Assembly (NCBI RefSeq): GCF_000208745.1
Contig: NC_030859.1
Span: 20,498,419 to 20,562,418, forward strand
From: Theobroma cacao
Taxonomy: Eukaryota > Streptophyta > Magnoliopsida > Malvales > Malvaceae
Reading direction: 5' to 3'
Length of the DNA stretch: 64,000 nt
A program made the position numbers and the translations under genes. Below are positions 32,672-43,178 of this stretch, in pieces (positions within the stretch are counted from its first letter, which is position 1; every line of letters starts with the position of its first letter). The notes beneath the pieces are model-generated. The model saw nothing but the letters and a program-made list of their open reading frames with translations, searched no databases and had not been told where the DNA came from.

Positions 32672-35600
32672 GATTGCGACGAATATATAATGATGAATGA
32701 ATGGCCAAAACTGACCAAATGTGTCATAAACAGTGTTGTACACATCCTGAACCTGCAAAAATGTAGTCAGACTGTTCACTCAGTTACCACAAGGAAAACC
32801 AGGTCAATATATATGGTAAAGGTGAGAAAGTTACCTGATTGATGTACACAGCATAGCCTATGTAGAAGTAGACAAAAAGAAATGGAAGCAACAATGGAGC
32901 AATAACTGCATACACTATACCAATCAGGATGGACAGGGAGACTGTGGGGATGATTCTAAAGTATTGCAGTGAGTAAAGATATAGGTCTTTCTCTTTTCCT
33001 CGGCAGTAGGTGTGTGACTTTGTAAGATCCCACAAGAGTAAGCCAGGCTGAAGAACCTCCAAAGAAAATCTTGAGAGCCTGTCTGTCAAGATGTATGTCA
33101 TAAAGAAATCTGCCTGGAACATGTGAATCCATTGTTAAAAATCATGAACCAAAAAGAAAAGTGAGCATAATATGCTAAAGTTACAGACGAAGACAAAGCA
33201 AGCTTACTTGCGAAGAGACAAGACTCGCAAGATGACTGGGCAAATTCTTAGGATGACTAAAAGATTCTCCAATTTCATCAAGTAGGGACCCTGATATCAA
33301 GCTCAAGAAGAAAACATTTCCCACTAGAAAATAGAAAACCATGTTGCAAGCTTTGATCTCCTTTTTGCTTCCCGAGATAGAGCCACCCACTTTAGCCATG
33401 GCAAGCATTGCAAATGGAACAATGTATATGAATCCTTTGAGGATAGCACTGGGAAGGTACCCTGTCACCACAGAGGATAATCCTAGTCTATGGTACAACA
33501 AATATGTCAGGTGAAGCAATGTAAAAAGTTCATTATAATGCTTGAACGGATCAGCAAAAGAACAAGAGTTCTTACATCAATTGTATAGCCATGGCTGGAG
33601 GAAACCATTTCTTGAGTTTCTCAAATTTAGCTATCCCTTGAACAGCTGTGACTGGGACTGCGAGGAAAACTGTAAGAAGTGATGCTGCAAGAATGACTCC
33701 AATTTTGTGAAGTGGCAAAAATTTATACTGAGTTGCTAGATTCCTCCATGAGACATCACTCGGTTCTGGAGCTGTTCTAGTGATCCATAAAAGTGGATTT
33801 GTGTGCTGCTGAGTTTGTGCAGCCAATGCAGCTCCCCAACGGGATTTGAATGTGACAAAGGCAACAGGCAATTCCTACAGAAAGCATAAAGGAACTCAGG
33901 AGTAGTGTAGTATATGTAAGACTTCCAACTAAAATCTTTTTGCTCCTCAAGTACTTATTCATACATTTCTTTCCATGGAATTGGGACTAGCCAAAAGGAT
34001 CTTCCTCTTTACATGATGAAGATGTCGGAGATGGCTCATGATGTTCCAGCTGAGCACTATCAAGGTGACAAATCTCCAAAACAAACTAACCAGCTTATAC
34101 CTCAAGCTGTTATCACTTGGAAACAGCCTTTTGGCTATCAACAACAGTAAGAAAAGCAAAAATTTCCCCACCTTCCAAATTCATTCAACAGAAACCTTGC
34201 AATCATTCATACAAGCCATTCAGAAAGCACATGTATTCGAAAAAGAAATTATCAGGATTCATCTAGTTTCTTAACCAGCAAAGAGTATACTAAGCACTGG
34301 TGGCAGAGATTTAAAAGTTTCTTATGATTAAAGCACCATGGTTTCTAGCTACGCATAAAAGTAAAAGTATAACCATGAGGCCAAGAGTCCATTAGTGTTG
34401 AACCTTGCACCTTTTAGACCAGGCATAGGAGGGATCACAATTGCGAGAACTAGCTTGGTTTGTTATGTTTAGTAAGCATTCTAGATGCTTCAAGGTGTGA
34501 ACACTATATCCAAATAAGATATACAGATGAGATTCTTGAATTTATTTCAGGTAAAAAGGATAGGCACTCGAATTCTAGATGAATATATTAAAATGAAAAA
34601 GGAATTAACTGCTTTAAAGTGGTATAAATGTGAATGTGAACTAATTGCTACCATGAATTTCAATTGCAATCCCAGAATCGAATGTATGTATTATTGCTGT
34701 CAAGAGATTACCCTTTCTTTGAGCATGTCTTCACTCTGTAATTGACGAATCTTATGACAGAGTTCCTGAAGCTTTTCCTCAAGCAGGGCAGCTTTCATAG
34801 ATTCATCTCGACATTCATCCAAGAGCAACATTTCTCCAATATGTTTCTTGACAGTGCATTTCTTTCTCAAGTCCTGTATCTTTCTCTTAACATGTTTTGC
34901 CTGGTTCTACATGCAATTCATTTGTAAGATTTCTGTTAAAAGGGAATGACAACCAGAGTTGAGAATATCTCCTGTAGCAACGATAACTATAAATATTTAG
35001 GATGATCCTTGAAAGAAAAAAGCAACTTCCAAAGCATGGTACACTACAATTATACAAGAATTTGACTGTTAAAAATTCAAACAACCTACACCTTTAGTAC
35101 ACTTTGATGACATATAAGGCAAAGTACTCCTAAGAAACTGCTTCATTTTGAAGAAACACAAAACTTCATCCATGAACAACAGGAGGAAACAGAAAAACTG
35201 CAAAGAGGTATTCGATTCAAGACTGTTTGACACTTACCAACAGAACTTCAATGTCTTTCCTATCATATAACATTTGGTAAGAATGATAACTGTAAGTATG
35301 ATGTTTAGAAAAGAAGTGATCAACACAACATCCACGAGCCTTGTGCTCTGTGCAGAATGGAATCTGTCGAACTAGAATCGTAAACTGATCAGGACGATCC
35401 CTCAGGTTCTGCAATTTTTGAATCCTTTTGACCAAAATCTCAGAATATTCCTGGAAAGGGAAATGTAGGAAGTCACCTGTTTTGTCAACACTTCTGAATG
35501 TTAAAGTACAAATAATCTGCCATTATAAGTCTGTGCATAAGAAAACAAACTATCACAAGTTAAAATTTCTTGAGTATAATGGGAAGGTATAAGTGCAAGC

Positions 35601-36518
35601 CAGCTGACCTTATATAAGAGGTATAATCCATAGAAAGATATAAACCACAAGCATATAACATGCACCCAAAGCCTGTAAAACAAGAAGCTAAACTCTGTGA
35701 TTGTAATGGTGTGAATGAACAGATTGAAACAAGGCCTGCACTTTGAATCTAAGTATATATTTGTGTCTTTATTACCATTCAATGTTTGTTTAAGTTCATT
35801 TACTGAAATGAAGACTGCCATTTTTGTTGGTTATGAAAACTTTGTAGAATCTTTATGGACAGCAATTGCCCACTGACGGAAAATCAAGAAACGAAAAGTA
35901 CATACATAGTCTTACATGCCAAGTGTGGAAGTCCTACATGTTAGAACCTCTTTCGATGTTTGATATTGAGCAAGAATCCATGGAATGATAACTTGTAGAT
36001 GGATCGTTCTGTCCACCATAATTAATTGGTAGGAGTATCAACAACCCAATGAGAGAGCAAACAGCAAAGAAATTGATCCTGAAGAAGGAAAGAAAGGGAA
36101 AGTCTAAGGAACCCATAGTTCCTTAATTAAGAATTCAAATTAAATGAACTAAATAATAATAATAATAATAATAATAGAGAGAGACAAAAATGGAGAGATT
36201 GATTTGTGTATAGCAATACTACACTGACCCGAACTTGAAGAGTCTTATAACAACGAGAGCATCAAGCCCACTGGTTTCAAGGATTTCATCTTCAGTGACA
36301 CGAAAGGCTCGAGGGATCCAAGAAAAGGAAGGAAGGAAACGAGATGGAGAGAAAGGATCAGGAGGAAGGATGGTGATGGGATGTCGTTTCGAAAGAGGAC
36401 GAGGGTAGTATATGGGAGCGTTTGATGGCTGTTTCTTCAAGATGGAGAAGAGAATCAGAACCACCAAGGCTAGCCCTATGTTAATGCCTGCTGAAGCCAA
36501 AAGGCCCCGAGGATTCAT
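32660..36518 (-). CDS. RXW8: CSC1-like (OSCA/RXW8) cation channel, truncated by insertion
   Basis: Member of the CSC1/OSCA family (DUF221), plasma-membrane channels opened by hyperosmotic or mechanical stress; it most resembles Arabidopsis RXW8. Nine coding exons join in frame: 36518-36229, 36078-35938, 35672-35609, 35450-35238, 34900-34712, 33874-33576, 33487-33208, 33113-32835 and 32752-32672. They show N-terminal membrane helices (NIGLALVVLILFSIL; NFFAVCSLIGLLILLP), a cytosolic RRM-like part (DQFTILVRQIPFC ... PVAFVTFKSRWGAALAAQTQ) and the multi-helix channel domain (VILAASLLTVFLAVPVTAV; GFIYIVPFAMLAMAKVGGS). At 32672 the Tat LTR begins. Reading on gives three foreign codons and TAG (32660-32662), so the product would be about 615 residues instead of about 714. 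It could be transcribed, but it lacks the last helix and tail. Confidence 0.92.
32672..32676. other. Target-site duplication GATTG (right copy)
   Basis: Matches 19871-19875; on the host gene strand it is CAATC, the last codon (ATC) before the insertion. Confidence 0.95.
36148..36178. repeat. (AAT)n microsatellite in RXW8 intron 1
   Basis: About nine AAT/ATA trinucleotide units followed by GAGAGAGAC, inside the first intron. Confidence 0.9.
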
Positions 36519-38569
36519 GTTCGAAGAAAGAGAGATCAGATGAGAGAAGGAAGCAAAGGCAGAAGGAGGAGGAGGTGTTGCTTTGTTGGCTTTGGTGTGG
36601 TACGTGGCAGTGTTGCATACAGGGAGGACGTAGATTTTCCTGGATGTTTTTGCATGAAAGCTACGCCAAATGTATGACACCTGTGATAGAAAAACCCCCC
36701 ATCAAAAGGTCCGGTCCAACTGACAACCTTGTAAAGTCATATCCTACTTTGATTGTTGTCCTTGTTCTTTTTGTTGAAGATGGAGGATTGATGTGTAAAA
36801 GAAAGTGTTACTGACATTAAAAATTGTCCTGTGTGGTTTAAACTATGGATCAAAGTCTTCATTGATGCATTTAGAAAGCGTAAAAACATGCAAATTTACC
36901 TATCTTGATGAATCAAAACTCATACTATTGTTTCTCTCTCCTTTTGCAGCTCCTGATCTGATTTATTTATCTTGTTTTGCAGTGTCAAGTGTTAAAAGGG
37001 TTTGCAGAACTAGGCAGATGGAATTGGTATATTGTAACTGTAATTCAACATAGCCTATCCAACAGTTCTATGATGAATTCGTCTTCTTTACTTCATAACA
37101 GGTCTTACAAGAAGGCAACTCTTTGTATTATTGTACAAGAATTAATGTTGGATCAAATTAAGATTCATTCTTGACTGTGTTACGTAAAGTACATGATGAT
37201 CATGTTCATGATCTAAACTTGGGCATTTGAAATTCAGCCAAAGCATATTTGTACGGATGAAATTTAGATAACTAGGTTAATCTTTTTTTTTTTTGTAACT
37301 TTTATCTTTTGATTATTCTTTTTTCGGATTCGAAGAGATGTTTAAGGAGACAGAATTAAGTGAGTGACAGTTGATGATGACCGTCATCTCTCAATTTTTA
37401 ATTTATTATTATTATAGATATAAAATTTGATATATATATATATATATAATATAATTATTTTTATAATTACCTTTTAACCATTCATCGTCCTTCTAACTCT
37501 TTTCTATCGGTTTGTACCCCACCTGGCCATCCCTTCCCCCTCTACAAAATAAACGCATGATGAACAAGTCAAAAGCTGACTCATACAGATGAACAAGTCT
37601 GAAAAATTCTTCTCTTTTTTCTTTTTGTTTGCTTTATTTTCTATCTTTATCAATGGAAGTTGGAAGATATAACTATTATTTATGTCTATATCTAATTTGC
37701 ATACACTCCAATAAAATATTTAATTAACACCAATATATATCTTCAATTTGTACAAATTAATTGTTAATATCTTCTTTTCTTGGTAATGTCCAATAAGAAT
37801 AAAGGCAGATGGAAACAAACAATACCAACTCATTATCATAATTAATAGTTATTATTTGCTTCTGTTTACAGTCATTGTAAAGGTGTAGGAAGGTCACTTC
37901 AAGGACAAAGTCGGACATTTCACTTGAGGGAGTAGGCCAATATATGCATTTATATATATAATTAATGTACAAGTAGAAGTAGCATATGAGAATATTAATA
38001 AATTGAAAAATAATAATGATGTAATTACATTATAATGTATAATATTCTTTAAATTTCAAGCGTTATACTTCATATTAGATATAAAATTAAAATCTCAACA
38101 TCAAGAGAAAAATCAAAGTCTAACTAATAATTTAAAAAGACCATATGAATGTGTACATTTAAAAGAAATTTCAAGGGCTATAGAAAATAAATGAAGAAAA
38201 AGAAAGAAACAATAAGTACACTATTAGTTGGTAGAGGTGTCAATTGTGCAGTTTAGGCAGGTTGATTTCGGGTTATTTTGGATTCTTTTCAATTTTGGAT
38301 CATTTCCGATTTAGATCATTTCGAATTTGAATCATCTCGAGTTTGAAATAATGTCAAGTTTGAGTGGAGTTTGAATTGTTTCGAGTTTGGATCACATGCC
38401 AATTTTTTTGAATTCAGGTCTTTGACTGTTTTTTTTCAATCAATTTGGATTGGATCAAGTTCAATTATAAATCAGTTCATGTGCATTTTTTTTAATTCAA
38501 TTAGATTTTACCGTTTGTTAACAATGGAAAAAAAAATAGTTAGCATACCATAATTGACATTAATATATT
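36519..38569. other. Intergenic, no gene seen
   Basis: Upstream of the RXW8-like start. AT-rich with an (AT)n tract at about 37,430-37,450 and a degenerate ~17-base repeat around 'ATCATTTCGAATTTG' (38,262-38,400). No exon with splice support was found on either strand. Confidence 0.5.
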
Positions 38570-39725
38570 CAGCGATGGAGTTAGCCAACTTTTATTGGAA
38601 AAGTTTATAATAGATAATAATTTTTTATAACATGTAAATCAAAAGAAGCAAAAAGAAAAAGACTTATGATAGTTCTCTAAGAAAATTTTGTTCAATGATG
38701 GCAATGTCTTTATTAATATAGACAACTAAATTATCTATAAGAAACTTATCATTTATTTTGTGTCGGAGTTTTATCTTTTTCAATATAAATAATTAAAAAA
38801 TTAATGCAGTCAATATCTAATATTCTTATTGCACCCGAACATTTGACTCAGTGGTTGGTGCACGATCTTCCTACCTAAAGAGCTGGGTTCGAATCTTCCT
38901 TCTCTAATTGAAAAAAATCCAATATTCTTATTTTATTCTATTTAACTTAAAATGCTAAATAGTAAACTATAATGCATAAAATATAAATAGTTAAATACAA
39001 TATACAAATTTAATAATTTTCTCTTATATAATCAGAGTTGTTTAAATATTAAATACTCAAGATACTCTCATTTCAATAAAATATAAAACGTAAAGCACAT
39101 TAAAAAGATATACTCAATGTAATTTCTTCTTATATAATTAGGATTAATAAAAAAAGATATTTTCATGAAATTTTAAGTAATAACCAATAATGTAACGTTG
39201 GAATTTATATTTGAAAACTACATAATAATTTTTTAATTTTTAAAAACTAAAATCATTGAAATAAAATCCACATAACAGAAAAAAGAATATAGAACCTACA
39301 TAAAAAAAAAGAATATGATTAATGGTTCGTACAAATTTGAAAAAACAATTTATAAAAACTTAAAACTTATGAGCAAATAGAATAAAATTGAAATAAAAAA
39401 ATAAATATAAATAATAATATAAATAAAAAAATTAAAAAAAAACTTTATCTCTTTGTAATTTCACAATGAAAAGACAAAAAAGAAGAAACAAAGAAAAACA
39501 AAGAGGTGCGGAGAAACTTAAAGAGTTAGAAAAAAATTTTAAAATTTAAAAATTTGAGTGAAATTGAATGGGACTTGTAAGGTCAATGTATTATTTTTTA
39601 TTTATATTAATTATTCAATAAAAAAATTATTTTGAAGGAGTCAAGAAAAAAATTTATGATATATTGAAAATTTTAAAAATTTTGGGAGGGCCATGGCCCC
39701 ATAACAAAGGGATGCTCCACCCCTG
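38570..39725. mobile_element. Non-autonomous hAT-like DNA transposon (1,156 bp)
   Basis: Ends form imperfect terminal inverted repeats: CAGCGATGGAG at the left and, reversed, CAGGGGTGGAG at the right, the CAGGGGyGGAGC-type terminus common in plant hAT elements. Perfect 8-bp flanking duplications AATATATT lie at 38562-38569 and 39726-39733, the hAT target length. The interior has no transposase ORF. Confidence 0.82.
38831..38920 (+). mobile_element. tRNA-derived SINE (90 bp) nested in the hAT-like element
   Basis: Contains an RNA polymerase III A box-like TGACTCAGTGGTTGG (38843-38857) and B box GGGTTCGAATC (38885-38895) at SINE/tRNA spacing, and ends in a short A-run. It is flanked by 12-bp direct repeats AATATTCTTATT (38819-38830 and 38921-38932). 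No cloverleaf acceptor stem can be drawn, so it is not a functional tRNA gene. Confidence 0.8.
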
Positions 39726-39733
39726 AATATATT

Positions 39734-41221
39734 TATTTCATTGATTGAGAAGAAAATTCTCAATTTAATGAAGTAAATAATTATGTATAATAATGCTTAA
39801 CTAGATAAAAAAATTAAATATCTAATGAAGTTGCCTTTCAAAAAAAAAAATCTAATGAAGATTAAAACTAAAAGGGATATCAATTTTATAATATATGTAT
39901 AAATTTTAGGAAGAGGGCCAAATTAAGAAAATCTTTGGTGGGTGCCAAAGAGGAAATTTTCCTTTTTCTTTGTTGAAAAGCAATCTTCTTAATAACATTA
40001 ACCTAAGATTCTGTATCTGAATAATCCGAACAAAAAAATATTAAAATTTATATAATTTGTTCACACTGTACCATTATTTCTATGGTTTCATATTCGAGTT
40101 CAGACCAATTTACACATTCTTTGACTCAAAAGAACAATGTTATGCTAATTGTCAAAGTTAATAGGTTTTTAATTTCCTTCCCAACTTCTTAATGTGAACT
40201 TGTAATATAAAGTTCAATATTTCATGACTTTCTTTTTTCTTCCATATTTTTCAGAATCAACTCTTTTGAAATATAGAATACTACTAATAGATTTTCTCAT
40301 TACATTGAGGCTCCTACCTCTAGCGTTCCACAAGGAAAATATATACAATCCTAAGTCAAATCAAGAAATATGGGAGATTCCACCAAAAAGAAAGTTATTA
40401 GACGGTAAGAGTAGTACAAGAAATTGTTGAAAATGTAAAGGGAAGACAGGAAAAGTTGTGATCACGAACGAATTTACGAATTTTTTCAAGTAGTGTTATA
40501 ATTAAAATAATTATAATAATTAATAAGTTTATTAATATTATTAATTATATAAAATTTTAATATAAGTAATATAATTAATAATAATTTTTTTAAATTAAAA
40601 AAATTCAAAATTTATTTTTTAAGTAAAAAGATTATGTATTGATTAATAAATTTAAATATAATTAATAAAAATTTTTGATGTTTTAATAGTATCATCTGAC
40701 ACCACGTGTATCGACGTAGGTTTGCCCCTGGGGTCAAAAGAAAATCATAAAAAAGTATTTTGCAGCTCATGTCTTTCACTTTTATGCCTGCGGCTTTAAC
40801 GTGGGCTCAATGCCATCCCCAGAACTTTCTAATTTGTCAAATGGGGATGGCTGCGTCCTCATGTTGGAATTGCTCATGCTCTGTTTCCCCTCCTTTTAAC
40901 ACTCCATTCTGACCAGGAAATATGAGCTTCTCTGTTTTTCCTAGCATCTTTATTCTTGCCTTGGTCAAGTTTATTGTTCACATTGCTGATACTCAGTTTA
41001 AAATACTTGTTTTATATATCTAATTAATTGTAAACAAAAAAATGAATATTCAAAATTGGTTCGTTAAATGGATACCTGGCAAGTATATAAATTCGATTGA
41101 ATTTTAAAATTCCACTGCTGACTTATAGGTTCATAATTAAAAATTATAATATCATACAATTGAGGTAACTCTCTATGGTTAGTAAATTCAAAATTCATGT
41201 ACATCTCAAAATTTTAATCAA
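39734..41221. other. Intergenic, no gene seen
   Basis: AT-rich throughout except a more GC-balanced patch at 40,700-40,960. No spliced reading frame recognised. Confidence 0.45.
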
Positions 41222-41663
41222 GTACTAATAATTTAAAATTTTAAATTATTTTAAAAAATATAAATAAATTTTTATTCTTTTATTACGTTTAATCAAGTAC
41301 TTATAGTATGATTTTGGGTCAAATAGATCTTTTCGTTAACCCAAATGTCACTTGTTATTTCATATCATATGGTGTTGACGTAGTATATTAATATATCATG
41401 ATATATTATGACATATAAGTTGATATAATATGATGATATGATCACGTAATATTTTCACCATTCAAGTTCGTGCTATTATCAATGGCGTATAAGTATAAAA
41501 TGATAAGTGACGTTTTAACTAATGTTAATTAGTCAACTGTTAGTAATAAGGACCTATTTGGTCCAAAACAAAAATGTAAAAACTTGATTGAATGTAATAA
41601 AAGAATAAGAGTTCATTTTGAATTTTTTTTTAAATTGTTTGAGAACTTTTTAAAATATTATGT
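41222..41663. mobile_element. Long-TIR MITE, copy 1
   Basis: The two ends are inverted copies of each other (left ATTCTTTTATTACGTTTAAT; right the reverse complement of a near-identical string), giving arms of about 90-100 bp. Boundaries are approximate; no clear target duplication. Same family as the next entry and 46224-46737. Confidence 0.6.
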
Positions 41664-41693
41664 CAAAAAATTACTAATCATTGAATTTAAAAA

Positions 41694-42190
41694 GACATAA
41701 TGTTAAAAATTACCCTTAAACTACTCAAAAAAAATTCAAATAAGCCTTTTAACTTTTATTTACATTCAATTAAGCGCATATACTTTTATTTTTAGATAAA
41801 TAAGTCCTTATAACCAATGATTGATTAATTATCATTAATTAAATTATCACTTGTCATTTTATGTTCACATGGCACTGACATGACGTTGATGTGAAAAGTA
41901 AAAAATATCACATAATTATGTTATCATAATACATTAATATGTCACTTCATCATTAATTAAAATATATCAACATATCACACCATCATCAATTACGATATAT
42001 TAAAATATCACATCAATTTCATATAATATAAAACAATAAATAAAATTTTGACCAAGTCAACTATTAGTTATAATAACTTATTTGATTCAAGTTAAAAGTA
42101 TAAGGATTTAATTAAATATAATAAAAATATAATAATTTATTTAACAATTTTAAAATAATTTAAAAGTTTTTTTAGAATATATATCATTTT
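41694..42190. mobile_element. Long-TIR MITE, copy 2
   Basis: Inverted terminal arms around 'TTCAATTAAGCGCATATACT' and its diverged reverse complement near 42,110. It lies about 30 bases from copy 1. Edges are approximate. Confidence 0.55.
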
Positions 42191-43178
42191 AAAATCACTG
42201 ATTCAATAATTTTTTAAATTTAAATTATTAATAATAATCGATTTAAATAAAAATTTAATAATCTCATTTATATCTAAGGTGAGTTGACCTTGTCACAAAA
42301 CACTTTGTAGGGTATAGCTATCCTAAACTCGTGCCCTTTCTGATTGGTGAGGCAGGAACCTGGTCGCTTCTTTACCATTCAAAGCTTGAGAGAAATAGCT
42401 AACTATTGCTTAGTCTAAATCATAAAACAAGCAAACAAACAGAAAAAAGAAAGCAGAGAAACAGTGTTCTTTTGACTCAGTCTTCTCAGACAAGAAGAAG
42501 AAAATTGTAATAAAGAAGGTAATCACAGGTCAATAGCCCCAAAGGTGACATTAGCATTGACATTGACATTGACAAGGAAGATACCCTTCTCCACATAACT
42601 CCGAACTGCATACTTCCATTTCCACAACTTTCACCAGTTTTCCTTACAAAGAAAAATCCGCCCTCCCCCTCTCTGTTTCTTTGTTCGGGTCCAATGAAGG
42701 AAGCTGACAAACAGATTGATACACGGGGAAAAACGAGTTTGGGAGTCATGGGGTCGGTCTTTTCTACCCTCGCCTTTGGTTTTCTTTCTTTGTTTCTCAC
42801 TCGTGTTTACCCCGTTTAAGACGGATTAAAGATTCAAGGCCGTCTCTGTTTCCTGGTCTTGTTCTCAGTCTTTGATTTCCAATCTTCAGGTTAACTTCCT
42901 TCTCTTTTCTTCAACCCTGAATTTTCTTCTTCTTTATGCACATGTATATATAAATCTAGGTTTGTATGTAATTTTTACGTATAAGATGTTTTATCTGTGT
43001 ATAATTTTGTTTTTCCTTTGATTTCTCTGACACATCTCTGAATTTGGCAACCCCTTCTCTGTTTCTGCCAAAACCCCTTGTTCCTGTTTGACCCCTCTGT
43101 TCAGACACTGGAAAATCCTCTGTTTTCAACCGTTCTGTTTTTCCTTTTTCTTTGCTGTACTCTCTAAAGTTTTAAAGA
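42191..43178 (+). promoter_or_regulatory. Upstream region of ARM-repeat gene
   Basis: Composition becomes less AT-rich from about 42,280. The stretch 42,480-42,900 resembles promoter and 5' UTR. A CTTCAG followed by GTTAAC at about 42,888 and a TCTAAAG just before the ATG could bound a 5' UTR intron. An antisense ORF (42486-42800) has no recognisable domain. Confidence 0.4.

Noticed and set aside
38831..38905. Possible tRNA gene (A and B boxes)
   Set aside because: No acceptor or anticodon stem can be folded, and 12-bp direct repeats flank it, so a SINE fits better.
42486..42800. 104-codon antisense ORF upstream of the ARM gene
   Set aside because: Contains a simple SMSMSM repeat, no domain, and lies in a probable promoter/5' UTR.
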